A stretch of DNA of 64,000 nt from Comamonadaceae bacterium (GCA_947372865.1 CANBVJ010000002.1:1-64000), one strand, 5' to 3'. Shown: positions 39,378 through 48,138, numbered from the stretch's first letter. The notes: generated by a model not told the origin, from the letters alone. Program-made: numbers and translations.

Positions 39378-39695
39378 ATGCTTCCAATGCTCTCATCCCA
39401 AACCGTTTCTGCCACCCTCTACCGCCTGGCCGACTGGTTCAAACCCGAAGGCGAACGCCCTGCACAAAAATCCGCACCGGCCGCCATTTTTCCGCTGGTT
39501 CGTACATCAAGTTCGGCCGTAGCCATTGCGCGCACCGCCCGTCCAAGCCAAACTCGCCGTCCATTGCGGGTGGTGCGGGTGGTTGATGCGGACCAAACCC
39601 GCAAAAATACCGGGCGGATCGTCATTTCTGGCTGCATGGCCGATGTCTGCGCCGAACTCGACCGCATGGTCCAAAGAGAAAGCGCGGCGGCATAG
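39378..39695 (+). CDS. Small protein linked to lexA, function unknown
   Basis: 105 residues, no signal peptide or membrane span. The N-terminal half is low-complexity Ala/Ser/Arg; the C-terminal half (about 62-100) has the better structured RPLRVVRVVDADQTRKNTGR and ISGCMADVCAELDRMV, which I recall as a conserved block in Comamonadaceae hypothetical proteins. It starts 19 bp after lexA with no visible terminator, so it is probably transcribed with lexA and thus SOS-controlled. It occupies a place where some bacteria keep a cell-division inhibitor, but I see no SulA signature. Confidence 0.6.
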   Translation: MLPMLSSQTVSATLYRLADWFKPEGERPAQKSAPAAIFPLVRTSSSAVAIARTARPSQTRRPLRVVRVVDADQTRKNTGRIVISGCMADVCAELDRMVQRESAAA

Positions 39696-39821
39696 GCCCT
39701 GGCACCAAGCAGGCCAGGCGCGTTTTGACGCCCAGGCGACAACCCGGTTTCACAGGCGGGTGCGCACCCGGTCACAATGGGCCGCATGCGATCCTTTGCC
39801 CCCCACCGATAGAGTCCAAGC

Positions 39822-40541
39822 ATGGACGAACCGATTCTCACCATCGAAGAGCGAAGCGCCATTAATTCAGGGCGCTGGTTCTCGGCGCTCTCTCCATCGC
39901 TCAAGCACGACATCCTGCGCTGTGCCTACGTCAAGCGCCACCGGGACGGCGATCTGATCGCTGCCCGCGGCGAACCACCCGAAGAATGGATCGCCTGCGC
40001 CAAAGGCGCGGTGCGCGTGAGTTCGACCTCACTCTCGGGCAAGCAAATCACTTTGACCTATGTTGAGCCGGGCATCTGGTTCGGCGATGTCAGTATTTTT
40101 GACGGCGACCGGCGCACGCATGACGCTTATGCGCACGGCGACACCACCACCTTGTGCGTGGCAAAAGCCGATTTCAAAAAAATTCTGGCCTCGCACGTCG
40201 AGCTGTATGAGGCGCTTTTGCGCCTGCATTCCCGCCGCATCCGCCAGCTCTATGGCTTGGTGGAAGACCTCAACACCCTGCCTTTGCGTGCCCGCCTGGC
40301 CAAACAGCTGTTGCATCTGGTGCGCAGCTATGGCGTGCCGTCGCTCAGCGATGGCAGCGAAGTGCGCATTGGCCTGCAGTTGGCCCAAGAGGAATTGGCC
40401 CAATTGCTTGGCGCCTCGCGCCAGCGGGTGAACCAGGAGCTCAAATCCATGGAGCGGGACAACACGATACGCATTGAGCCCGGTGGCCTGGTGGTGCGAG
40501 ACCGTGCTGCGCTGCTCAAGATTGCAGAAGCCGACATTTAG
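39822..40541 (+). CDS. Crp/Fnr-family transcription regulator
   Basis: 239 residues. N-terminal cyclic-nucleotide-binding-like barrel (GDLIAARGEPPEEWIACAKG, LTYVEPGIWFGDVSIFDGD), dimer helix (LYEALLRLHSRRIRQLYGLV) and C-terminal winged helix with RIGLQLAQEELAQLLGASRQ followed by RVNQELKSMERDNTIRIEPG. No N-terminal cysteine cluster, so not an oxygen-sensing Fnr; the effector is unknown. It is 40 bp upstream of the kinase/acyl-CoA dehydrogenase pair on the same strand and may control it. Confidence 0.9.
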   Translation: MDEPILTIEERSAINSGRWFSALSPSLKHDILRCAYVKRHRDGDLIAARGEPPEEWIACAKGAVRVSSTSLSGKQITLTYVEPGIWFGDVSIFDGDRRTHDAYAHGDTTTLCVAKADFKKILASHVELYEALLRLHSRRIRQLYGLVEDLNTLPLRARLAKQLLHLVRSYGVPSLSDGSEVRIGLQLAQEELAQLLGASRQRVNQELKSMERDNTIRIEPGGLVVRDRAALLKIAEADI

Positions 40542-40581
40542 GCACTTTTCCCATGCCATTTCCACACCCTTTGAGAAGACC

Positions 40582-41667
40582 ATGAGCGACTTTGACCATT
40601 TTGTAGGCACCCAAGCGGTTGCAGGCCAGCATGCATTTGACGTGGAGGCACTGTCTTACTGGCTCGAAAAGAACCTGGCGGGTTACGCAGGTCCCTTGAC
40701 GGTCGAGTCCTTCAAAGGCGGACAAAGCAACCCGACCTACAAGCTCATCACCCCCACGCGCAGTTATGTGATGCGGGCAAAACCCGGGCCAGTGGCAAAA
40801 CTGCTGCCTTCGGCGCACGCCATTGAGCGCGAATACGCAGTCATGCGCGGCCTGGCCGGAACCGCTGTTCCGGTGCCCGAGATGTTGGTGCTGTGCGAAG
40901 ACGAATCCGTGATTGGCCGCGCCTTCTACCTCATGGAATTTATTGCCGGGCGCATTCTTTGGGACCAAACCCTGCCGGGCATGGAGCCGTCCGAGCGCAA
41001 AGCCATTTACACCGAGATGAACCGCGTCATCTCCGCCTTGCATTTGGTGGACTTTGCAGCCCAGGGTTTGGCCAGCTACGGCCGCCCGGGCAACTATTTT
41101 GAACGCCAGATTGCCCGCTGGAGCAAGCAGTATTTGGCCTCCGTCACCCAGCCCATTCCTGAAATGGACCAGTTGATTGCCTGGCTGCCCCACCACATTC
41201 CCGACATGGCCAAGTCAGAGACGATGGTCAGCATCGTGCATGGCGACTTCCGGTTGGACAACATGATCTTTCATCCGACCGAGCCGCGCATTCTGGCGGT
41301 GCTGGACTGGGAGCTTTCCACCCTGGGCCATCCTCTGGCCGACTTTAGCTACCACGCGATGGCCTGGAATATCCCACCGGGCAGCTTTCGGGGTATCGCC
41401 GGCATTGATGTGGAGGCGCTGGGCATTCCCACCCAAGCCGAGTACATCCGAATGTACTGCGAAAACACCCAACTGGTCAGCCCTGAAGCACTCAAGATCG
41501 ACTGGAACTTTTACATGGCCTACAACATGTTTCGCATTGCCGCGATTTTGCAAGGCATTGCCAAGCGCGTCGAAGCGGGCACCGCCGCCAGCGCACAAGC
41601 CGTGAGCTCCGGCGCGGGCGCAAAACCTCTGGCGCAACTGGCCTGGAAATTCGCCCAACAAGCCTAA
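40582..41667 (+). CDS. APH-like phosphotransferase, LvaA/ACAD10-kinase type
   Basis: 361 residues of the aminoglycoside-phosphotransferase/choline-kinase fold. Nucleotide loop [19 protein letters not shown] with invariant Lys region [18 protein letters not shown], the catalytic Brenner motif [17 protein letters not shown] and metal motif [17 protein letters not shown]. Family members of this type next to an acyl-CoA dehydrogenase phosphorylate 4-hydroxyacyl-CoAs (LvaA of Pseudomonas putida; kinase domain of animal ACAD10/11). That role here is inferred from family and neighbour. The ATG at 40582 replaces the track start, which lies inside the regulator gene. 52 bp before the dehydrogenase. 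Confidence 0.85.
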   Translation: MSDFDHFVGTQAVAGQHAFDVEALSYWLEKNLAGYAGPLTVESFKGGQSNPTYKLITPTRSYVMRAKPGPVAKLLPSAHAIEREYAVMRGLAGTAVPVPEMLVLCEDESVIGRAFYLMEFIAGRILWDQTLPGMEPSERKAIYTEMNRVISALHLVDFAAQGLASYGRPGNYFERQIARWSKQYLASVTQPIPEMDQLIAWLPHHIPDMAKSETMVSIVHGDFRLDNMIFHPTEPRILAVLDWELSTLGHPLADFSYHAMAWNIPPGSFRGIAGIDVEALGIPTQAEYIRMYCENTQLVSPEALKIDWNFYMAYNMFRIAAILQGIAKRVEAGTAASAQAVSSGAGAKPLAQLAWKFAQQA

Positions 41668-41719
41668 GCCCCCCCCCTTTCCCCTCCTTCATTCACACAA
41701 CCCATCGATTGGAAACGCC

Positions 41720-42994
41720 ATGGACTTCGAATACTCAGAAAAAACCAAGTCGCTACAGGCCAAGCTTTTGGCCTTTATGGACGAGCACATCTACCCCGCA
41801 GAAGGTGCCTACCACGCCGAAATCGAGGCAAACACCGCCGCAGGCAAGCGCTGGACTCCGCTACAAACCATTGAAAAGCTCAAGGTCAAGGCGCAAGCAG
41901 CAGGTTTGTGGAACCTGTTCCTGCCCGTGGACAGCGCTGAAGCCTCTGGCTACCACGGTGCCGGTCTGACCAACCAGGAATACGCACCCCTGGCCGAAAT
42001 CATGGGCCGTGTCATGTGGTCCAGCGAAGTGTTCAATTGCTCGGCGCCAGACACCGGCAACATGGAAACCATTGCCCGCTACGGTTCTGCCGACGCCAAG
42101 GCGCGCTGGCTCAAGCCCTTGCTCGAAGGCAAGATCCGCTCCGCCTTTGCCATGACCGAGCCCGATGTCGCGTCCAGCGACGCCACCAATATCGCCACCA
42201 GCATCGAGCGCGATGGCGACGACTACGTTATCAATGGCCGCAAATGGTGGACCTCCGGCGCGGGTGACCCACGTTGCTCCATCTTCATCGTGATGGGAAA
42301 AACCGACCCAGAAGCAGCACGCCACTCGCAACAAAGCATGGTGCTGGTTCCCGCCGACACCAAAGGCATCACCATCGTGCGCCCTTTGACCGTCTTTGGA
42401 TATGACGACGCGCCCCACGGCCACATGGAAGTGCTCTTTAAAAACGTACGCGTGCCCGTGGGCAATATTTTGCTCGGCGAAGGCCGTGGCTTTGAAATCG
42501 CCCAGGGTCGCCTTGGCCCCGGACGCATCCACCATTGCATGCGCCTGATTGGCTTGGCAGAACGCGCACTGGAGCTGATGTGCAAGCGCGCTTCTTCGCG
42601 CGTTGCCTTCGGCAAACCCATTGCCGCCCAAACGGTGACACAAGAACGCATTGCCGACTCGCGCTGCAAAATTGACATGGCACGTTTGCTGACCCTCAAG
42701 GCCGCCTGGATGATGGACATGGGTGGCAACAAATACGCCAAAAACGAAATCGCAATGATCAAGGTTGTGGCGCCTACGATGGCCTGCGAGGTCATCGACT
42801 GGGCCATGCAAGTGCACGGCGGCGGTGGCATGTGCGACGATTTCCCGCTGGCTTACAGCTACACCAACGCGCGCACCTTGCGTTTTGCGGACGGCCCGGA
42901 CGAAGTACACCGCAACGCCATCGCCAAACTGGAGTTGGGCAAGTACGCCGTGAATCCTAAAGAAGTGGAAATGCCCATCACCCGGGGCTGCTAA
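41720..42994 (+). CDS. Acyl-CoA dehydrogenase, ACAD11/LvaC-like
   Basis: 424 residues. All three acyl-CoA dehydrogenase domains: N helical, middle beta ([40 protein letters not shown]) and C helical FAD-binding ([60 protein letters not shown]). WWTSGAGD and the GRIHHCMR segment are typical of the ACAD10/11-like subgroup, which removes phosphate from 4-phosphoacyl-CoA to give an enoyl-CoA. The subgroup call is from memory of the motifs and the adjacent kinase, not an alignment. Confidence 0.88.
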   Translation: MDFEYSEKTKSLQAKLLAFMDEHIYPAEGAYHAEIEANTAAGKRWTPLQTIEKLKVKAQAAGLWNLFLPVDSAEASGYHGAGLTNQEYAPLAEIMGRVMWSSEVFNCSAPDTGNMETIARYGSADAKARWLKPLLEGKIRSAFAMTEPDVASSDATNIATSIERDGDDYVINGRKWWTSGAGDPRCSIFIVMGKTDPEAARHSQQSMVLVPADTKGITIVRPLTVFGYDDAPHGHMEVLFKNVRVPVGNILLGEGRGFEIAQGRLGPGRIHHCMRLIGLAERALELMCKRASSRVAFGKPIAAQTVTQERIADSRCKIDMARLLTLKAAWMMDMGGNKYAKNEIAMIKVVAPTMACEVIDWAMQVHGGGGMCDDFPLAYSYTNARTLRFADGPDEVHRNAIAKLELGKYAVNPKEVEMPITRGC

Positions 42995-43005
42995 ACGAAG
43001 GATAA

Positions 43006-43032
43006 ACTGCAGCGCGCACGAGTCGCTGCAGT
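43006..43032. terminator. Inverted repeat between convergent genes
   Basis: ACTGCAGCG/CGCTGCAGT, a perfect 9-bp stem with a 9-nt loop, 11 bp after the acyl-CoA dehydrogenase stop and 14 bp before the end of the convergent gene. It lacks a T-run; a shared bidirectional terminator is plausible. Confidence 0.5.
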
Positions 43033-43046
43033 CGTCCGGGGTGAAT

Positions 43047-43679
43047 TTAGTGCAGGTGACGCGGTTTACGCCCGCCGCCATGGCCACTGCCAAAGCCACC
43101 GCCCGGTCCGCGCGGTGGCTTTCCTATTTCTAGTGAGCTCACCAAGGCGTCAAAGCGTTGCGCAAACAACTTGTCCACTTCGGCCACCACGCCGCCGAGT
43201 TCGGCGCCGTCAAAGTGGCGCTCCATCATGCTCACCACGTCTTGCACCAGCAAATCGCGCTGCACTTGCATGATTGCAGCCGGGTTGGGGCCAACAAACA
43301 GCATGACAAAGTCGTCGCGCGATTCACCCTCGGGTGCCTGCTCATCGTCGTCGTCGAAATCGGTGTCGTAGAAGGTAACTTCAATCGCAGCCCCGAGTGC
43401 GGCGAGTTCGTTAAGGTTCATGCACACCTCGTCGAGCACTTGGCGAAAATCATCATCTCCCGCCACTGTCCAGCACATCTGCAACAGGTGCTCGTCCGCC
43501 GAGAACGTGATCCCCGGCTCATCCTCGTAGGCACTTGCCGCAGCATCCGCCAGGTTACGGGCGCCGGCGTACTTCCACAAGGGTTTGAGCGCATCTTGCA
43601 GCGCATCAAAGCCAACGTCCGAACGCAAAGCAAGCTGTCCGTGGACGTGGATCTCAAAAGGTGTGTTGTAACGTGGCAT
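43047..43679 (-). CDS. DUF6806-like conserved protein with Gly/His-rich tail
   Basis: 210 residues, cytoplasmic. The N-terminal part starts MPRYNTPFEIHVHGQLALRS and has DALQDALKPLWKYAGARNL and EPGITFSADEHLLQMCWTVA; a centre with an acidic run (YDTDFDDDDEQAPEGE), a long middle helix region (QRDLLVQDVVSMMERHFDGA) and a Gly-rich tail ending GSGHGGGRKPRHLH that could bind metal or RNA. I recall it as a conserved family of Burkholderiales (DUF6806); function unknown. The ATG at 43679 is chosen over the track start. It lies upstream of the tRNA cluster end. Confidence 0.75.
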   Translation of the reverse strand: MPRYNTPFEIHVHGQLALRSDVGFDALQDALKPLWKYAGARNLADAAASAYEDEPGITFSADEHLLQMCWTVAGDDDFRQVLDEVCMNLNELAALGAAIEVTFYDTDFDDDDEQAPEGESRDDFVMLFVGPNPAAIMQVQRDLLVQDVVSMMERHFDGAELGGVVAEVDKLFAQRFDALVSSLEIGKPPRGPGGGFGSGHGGGRKPRHLH

Positions 43680-43757
43680 GGGCAACTGGTAGAACGGGGA
43701 AAGACACGTTGGGTTTGCGCCCAATGAGGCGGTTTCGCATCCAATAGTGAGTGTAGT

Positions 43758-43850
43758 TGGTGCCCGAGACCGGAATCGAACCGGTACGCCCGTTATTCAC
43801 GAAGCGGCGGATTTTAAGTCCGATGTGTCTACCTATTTCACCACTCGGGC
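43758..43850 (-). tRNA. tRNA-Leu (anticodon UAA)
   Basis: The complement reads GCCCGAGTGGTGAAATAGGT ... with anticodon loop CTTAAAA (anticodon TAA), a long variable arm and the T arm GGTTCGATTCC. The 3' CCA is encoded. Acceptor stem GCCCGAG/CTCGGGC pairs fully. 93 nt with CCA, as expected for a class II tRNA. Confidence 0.95.
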
Positions 43851-43913
43851 CCTTGGCTCTATTGTGAACCAGAACGTCTGCACATCATGGTGCGCAAATC
43901 GCCGCGATGTATA

Positions 43914-43987
43914 TGGAGGCGCGGTCCGGAGTCGAACCGGACTAACCGGATTTGCAATCCGGGGCATAACCGCTTTGCTACCGCGCC
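43914..43987 (-). tRNA. tRNA-Cys (anticodon GCA)
   Basis: The complement starts GGCGCGGTAGCAAAGCGG and has anticodon loop ATTGCAA (GCA) between CCGG stems, T arm GGTTCGACTCC and encoded CCA. Acceptor stem GGCGCGG/CCGCGCC. 74 nt. Confidence 0.95.
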
Positions 43988-44030
43988 ATTTATGACATGG
44001 AGCCCGAAAAAGAGCTCCACACCCACTAAT

Positions 44031-44058
44031 AAAAAAGGGAAGCTTTTCGCTTCCCTTT
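44031..44058 (-). terminator. Intrinsic terminator between tRNA-Gly and tRNA-Cys
   Basis: A 9-bp stem AAGGGAAGC/GCTTCCCTT with a 5-nt loop, followed on the minus strand by a T-run. It lies directly downstream of tRNA-Gly, so part of the transcripts should end before tRNA-Cys and tRNA-Leu. Confidence 0.75.
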
Positions 44059-44065
44059 CGGAATG

Positions 44066-44141
44066 TGGAGCGGGAAAAGAGTCTCGAACTCTCGACCTCA
44101 ACCTTGGCAAGGTTGCGCTCTACCAACTGAGCTATTCCCGC
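44066..44141 (-). tRNA. tRNA-Gly (anticodon GCC)
   Basis: The complement starts GCGGGAATAGCTCAGTTGGT and has anticodon loop TTGCCAA (GCC), T arm GAGTTCGAGACTC and encoded CCA. Acceptor stem GCGGGAA/TTCCCGC pairs. 76 nt. Confidence 0.95.
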
Positions 44142-44155
44142 ATTTCAAGCTATAA

Positions 44156-44161
44156 ATTATA
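44156..44161 (-). promoter_or_regulatory. -10 element of the tRNA-Gly promoter
   Basis: A perfect TATAAT on the minus strand, 15 bp upstream of the first base of tRNA-Gly. The -35 region is weak (GTGAAA at about 17 bp). Confidence 0.6.
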
Positions 44162-44221
44162 GCGACATTTTCAGTGGTTTTCACGCAATCGTTAAAAGAG
44201 TGCGCTATCCCACGCAATGCC

Positions 44222-46663
44222 TCAATGTTTAACGGCGCCCTGCACTCCCTGTGATCCATCCACGGCCGGTGCGGGCACCACCAAAACCTCGTCTTCTGGC
44301 AACGGCACGGGCTGAGACACGAGCGCGTATTCCAACACTTGGTCAATCCAGCGCACTGGAATGATTTCCAGGCCCTTTTTGACGTTGTCCGGAATCTCTT
44401 GCAAGTCCTTGGCATTCGACTCGGGAATCAGCACCGTCTTGATGCCGCCACGCAGTGCGGCCAGCAGTTTCTCCTTGAGTCCACCAATCTCGGTGATCTC
44501 GCCACGCAGAGTGATCTCACCCGTCATCGCCACGTCACCACGCACCGCAATCCCTGTCAGGGCCGACACAAAGGCAGTGGCCATGGCGGCACCTGCACTC
44601 GGACCGTCCTTGGGTGTGGCGCCATCGGGTACGTGGATATGGATGTCTTTTTTCTCAAAAAACTCGTCCTTGATGCCCAGGCGGCGGGCACGGCTGCGCA
44701 CTACGGTGCGTGCGGCCTCGACCGACTCTTTCATGACATCGCCCAAAGAACCGGTGCGGGTGATGACGCCCTTGCCGGGTATCAGGGCTGCCTCAATGGT
44801 GAGCAAATCGCCCCCCACCTCGGTCCAAGCCAGACCAACGACTTGGCCGACTTGGTTCTGGTCTTCTGCGCGGCCGAAGCTGAACTTGCGCACGCCCAGG
44901 TAGTCATTCAGGTTGTCAGCGTTCACCAAGACTCGGGGCGTCAGTTTCTTGAGCAGCAGGCCCTTGACGACCTTGCGGCAAATCTTGGACAGCTCGCGCT
45001 CCAGCGAACGCACACCCGCTTCACGGGTGTAATAGCGCACGATGTCGCGCACCGCGTCCTCAGAGACGAGCAATTCGGCGTCTTTGACGCCGTTGTTCTT
45101 CATCTGCTTGGGCAGCAAATAGGTCAGCGCGATACTGGTTTTTTCGTCTTCGGTGTAGCCGGAAAGGCGAATTACTTCCATACGGTCCAGCAGCGCGGCC
45201 GGGATCTTCATGGAGTTGGACGTAGCCACGAACATCACGTCGCTCAGATCGTAGTCAACCTCCACATAGTGGTCGCCAAACTTGTGGTTTTGCTCTGGGT
45301 CCAGCACTTCAAGAAGCGCGCTACTCGGGTCGCCCCGGAAGTCCGTGCCCAGTTTGTCGATCTCGTCGAGCAAAAACAAAGGGTTGCGCGTGCCGACCTT
45401 GCTCAGGCTTTGCAAGACCTTGCCCGGCATAGCGCCGATGTATGTGCGGCGGTGGCCACGAATTTCGGCCTCGTCGCGCATGCCACCCAGCGCCATACGC
45501 ACGTACTTGCGTCCGGTCGCCTTGGCAATCGACTGGCCCAATGATGTCTTGCCTACACCCGGAGGACCCACCAAGCACAGGATGGGCGCCTTGACCTTGT
45601 CCACGCGCTGCTGCACTGCAAGATATTCCAGAATGCGGTCCTTGACCTTGTCCAGCCCGTAGTGGTCCTGGTTGAGCACGGCTTCGGCATTACCAAGGTC
45701 GTGTTTGATTTTGGTCTTGGTCGTCCACGGCAGGCCAATCAGCACGTCCAGGTAATTGCGCACCACGGTGGCTTCTGCCGACATGGGCGACATCAGCTTG
45801 AGCTTTTTGAGTTCGGCCTCTGCCTTTTTCAGGGCTTCCTTGGGCATCTTGGCCGCTTTGATTTTTTTCTCAAGCTCCTCAATGTCAGCGCCGTCTTCGC
45901 CGTCGCCCAGTTCCTTCTGGATCGCTTTGACCTGCTCGTTCAGATAGAAGTCGCGCTGGTTTTTCTCCATCTGGCGCTTGACGCGGCCGCGGATTTTCTT
46001 GTCCACATTGAGAATGTCCACCTCACGCTCGATTTGTTCGAGCAGGTTTTCCATCCGCGCTTTGACGTCGGCCAGGCTCAACACCACCTGCTTGTTTTCC
46101 AGTTTCAGGGGCAAATGGGCGGCAATGGTGTCGGCCAGGCGACCGGCGTCGTCGATGCTGGCAATCGAGGTCAGAATTTCGGCCGGGATTTTCTTGTTGA
46201 GTTTGACGTACTGGTCAAACTGCTGCATCACCGCGCGGCGCAGGGCCTCGATTTCGCTGGTGCTGGTTTTCTCGGCCTCGCCACTCAGGGCTGCGGGCGG
46301 CTCAATCGGCGTGACCAGGGCGGTGAAATGCGATTCGCCGTCTTCAATTTTGTCGACGGTGGCGCGCTGATGGCCTTCGACCAGCACTTTGACGGTGCCG
46401 TCAGGCAGTTTGAGCATCTGCAAAATCGTGGAAACGCAACCCACCTCGAACATGTCGGTGACCAGGGGCTCATCCTTGGCCGCCGTTTTTTGCGCCACCA
46501 ACATGATGCGACGGTCGGTTTCCATGGCCGCTTCGAGCGCCTTGATGCTCTTGGGGCGACCCACAAACAGCGGTATCACCATGTGGGGAAAGACCACGAC
46601 GTCGCGCAGGGGCAACATCGGCAAATCAATCGGGCTGGCAGGCAATGGGGTGTGACCGGACAT
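44222..46663 (-). CDS. lon: Lon ATP-dependent protease
   Basis: Homo-oligomeric AAA+ serine protease for misfolded and regulatory proteins. 813 residues. N-terminal LON domain (LPMLPLRDVVVFPHMVIPLF), coiled middle region (KKIRGRVKRQMEKNQRDFYL), Walker A GPPGVGKTSLGQSIA, sensor region and a C-terminal protease domain with catalytic Ser in PKDGPSAGAAMATAF and Lys in GGIKTVLIPESNAKDL. A Pro/Val/Glu-rich C-terminal extension (SQPVPLPEDEVLVVPAPAVD) is longer than in E. coli. The ATG at 46663 replaces the track start. A sigma-32-like promoter lies 25 bp upstream. Confidence 0.97.
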   Translation of the reverse strand: MSGHTPLPASPIDLPMLPLRDVVVFPHMVIPLFVGRPKSIKALEAAMETDRRIMLVAQKTAAKDEPLVTDMFEVGCVSTILQMLKLPDGTVKVLVEGHQRATVDKIEDGESHFTALVTPIEPPAALSGEAEKTSTSEIEALRRAVMQQFDQYVKLNKKIPAEILTSIASIDDAGRLADTIAAHLPLKLENKQVVLSLADVKARMENLLEQIEREVDILNVDKKIRGRVKRQMEKNQRDFYLNEQVKAIQKELGDGEDGADIEELEKKIKAAKMPKEALKKAEAELKKLKLMSPMSAEATVVRNYLDVLIGLPWTTKTKIKHDLGNAEAVLNQDHYGLDKVKDRILEYLAVQQRVDKVKAPILCLVGPPGVGKTSLGQSIAKATGRKYVRMALGGMRDEAEIRGHRRTYIGAMPGKVLQSLSKVGTRNPLFLLDEIDKLGTDFRGDPSSALLEVLDPEQNHKFGDHYVEVDYDLSDVMFVATSNSMKIPAALLDRMEVIRLSGYTEDEKTSIALTYLLPKQMKNNGVKDAELLVSEDAVRDIVRYYTREAGVRSLERELSKICRKVVKGLLLKKLTPRVLVNADNLNDYLGVRKFSFGRAEDQNQVGQVVGLAWTEVGGDLLTIEAALIPGKGVITRTGSLGDVMKESVEAARTVVRSRARRLGIKDEFFEKKDIHIHVPDGATPKDGPSAGAAMATAFVSALTGIAVRGDVAMTGEITLRGEITEIGGLKEKLLAALRGGIKTVLIPESNAKDLQEIPDNVKKGLEIIPVRWIDQVLEYALVSQPVPLPEDEVLVVPAPAVDGSQGVQGAVKH

Positions 46664-46687
46664 AGTTAAACCTTGTGTATGTGTTCG

Positions 46688-46715
46688 ATATGGACGGGTT
46701 TTAACAAATTTCAAG
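46688..46715 (-). promoter_or_regulatory. Sigma-32-like promoter of lon
   Basis: Minus strand: perfect -35 CTTGAAA (46715-46709), 13-bp spacer, -10-like GTCCATAT (46695-46688). The spacing is identical to that upstream of ftsH. Confidence 0.65.
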
Positions 46716-46774
46716 CCAGCAAAGGCAGAAATCTAGTGCAAACCCGTTCCAGATCAGGGCCTGTGCGGCCCCGC

Positions 46775-46794
46775 CCTCGCGCCCAAGCGCGAGG
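46775..46794 (-). terminator. Hairpin directly after clpX
   Basis: CCTCGCGC/GCGCGAGG, 8 bp with a 4-nt loop, beginning 1 bp after the clpX stop. No T-run follows, so termination would need help; it may only attenuate read-through to lon. Confidence 0.5.
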
Positions 46795-46795
46795 C

Positions 46796-48061
46796 TCAGG
46801 CTTTTTTGGCGATCTCGCGGTACACCAGCAGCGGGGGGTGGTTGTCTTCAATCGTGGACGCATCCACCACCACCTTGACCACATCACTGCTGTCAGGCAG
46901 CTGGTACATGGTGTCAATCAGTGACTGCTCCAGGATGGAACGCAGGCCGCGCGCACCGGTTTTACGTGCCAGCGCACGCTTGGCAATAGCCCGTAGCGCG
47001 TCCGGACGAATCTCCAGCTCGGCGCCTTCCAGAGCAATCAGCTTGGCGTATTGCTTGACCAGCGCATTCTTGGGCTCGGTCAGAATCTGCACCATGGCGT
47101 CTTCGGTCAGCTCGGCCAGGGTGGCCACCACGGGCATGCGGCCCACGAGCTCGGGGATCAGACCAAACTTGATCAAGTCCTCGGGCTCCACGTCCTTGAA
47201 GACTTCGGTCAGGCTGCGCTGCGCCTTGCTCATCACCGTGGCACCAAAGCCGATGCCAGACGACTGGGTGCGGTTTTCGATGACTTTCTCCAGCCCCGCA
47301 AACGCGCCGCCGCAGATGAACAAGATGTTGGTGGTGTCGATCTGCACGAAATCCTGGTTCGGGTGCTTGCGCCCACCTTGGGGCGGCACGCTGGCCATGG
47401 TGCCTTCGATCAGCTTGAGCAGCGCTTGTTGCACGCCCTCGCCCGACACGTCACGGGTGATGGACGGGTTGTCCGATTTGCGTGAGATTTTGTCGATTTC
47501 GTCGATATACACAATGCCGCGCTGGGCACGCTCGACTTCGTAGTTGCAGCTTTGCAGCAGCTTGAGCACGATGTTTTCCACGTCTTCGCCCACGTAGCCG
47601 GCTTCGGTCAGGGTGGTCGCGTCGGCCATCACAAAGGGCACATCGAGCATGCGCGCCAGGGTTTGGGCCAGCAGGGTTTTGCCCGAACCGGTAGGACCGA
47701 TCAGCAAAATATTGCTTTTGGACAGCTCTACGTCGTCCTTTTTGGCTTTTTCCTGGTGGCGCAGGCGTTTGTAGTGGTTGTATACCGCCACCGCCAGGGT
47801 GCGCTTGGCCGGTTCTTGCCCAATAACGTAGTTGTCCAGGTTGGCCTTGATTTCGGAGGGCGTAGGCAGGTCGCCACGGCCTTCGCTGTCGCCAGTGATG
47901 GACGGCACTTCGTCCCGGATGATTTCGTTGCACAGGTCAATGCATTCGTCGCAGACGAACACAGACGGCCCGGCGATAAGCTTTTTAACTTCGTGCTGGC
48001 TCTTGCCGCAGAACGAGCAATACAGGTTCTTTTCGCTCGAAGCGCCTTTTTTTTCGGCCAT
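46796..48061 (-). CDS. clpX: ATP-dependent Clp protease ATP-binding subunit ClpX
   Basis: Unfoldase partner of ClpP. 421 residues. N-terminal C4 zinc finger ([15 protein letters not shown] ... VCDECIDLC), Walker [16 protein letters not shown], Walker [12 protein letters not shown], the pore loop region and the ClpP-binding IGF-like loop as SGIGFGATV. Ends with the usual Lys-Ala tail. Downstream of clpP, with an intrinsic terminator in the gap. Confidence 0.98.
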   Translation of the reverse strand: MAEKKGASSEKNLYCSFCGKSQHEVKKLIAGPSVFVCDECIDLCNEIIRDEVPSITGDSEGRGDLPTPSEIKANLDNYVIGQEPAKRTLAVAVYNHYKRLRHQEKAKKDDVELSKSNILLIGPTGSGKTLLAQTLARMLDVPFVMADATTLTEAGYVGEDVENIVLKLLQSCNYEVERAQRGIVYIDEIDKISRKSDNPSITRDVSGEGVQQALLKLIEGTMASVPPQGGRKHPNQDFVQIDTTNILFICGGAFAGLEKVIENRTQSSGIGFGATVMSKAQRSLTEVFKDVEPEDLIKFGLIPELVGRMPVVATLAELTEDAMVQILTEPKNALVKQYAKLIALEGAELEIRPDALRAIAKRALARKTGARGLRSILEQSLIDTMYQLPDSSDVVKVVVDASTIEDNHPPLLVYREIAKKA

Positions 48062-48104
48062 GGGACAAATGCCTTTTTAGGTATGAAAACCAATGATAAC
48101 CAAC

Positions 48105-48138
48105 TAAAAACGGTGTCTCCCGCTTGGAAAGACACCGT
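48105..48138 (-). terminator. Intrinsic terminator between clpP and clpX
   Basis: Stem ACGGTGTCT/AGACACCGT (9 bp) with an 11-nt loop, and a T5 run on the minus strand. It ends about 28 bp after the clpP stop, so clpX is expected to be transcribed partly from elsewhere or by read-through. Confidence 0.75.

Noticed and set aside
39378-39695. SulA call for the small lexA-linked gene
   Set aside because: No recognisable SulA/FtsZ-binding motif; only the position would support it.
41666-41684. Run of nine C residues between the kinase and dehydrogenase genes as a phase-variation tract
   Set aside because: It is intergenic and 36 bp before the next ATG, so length changes would not shift a frame; probably neutral.
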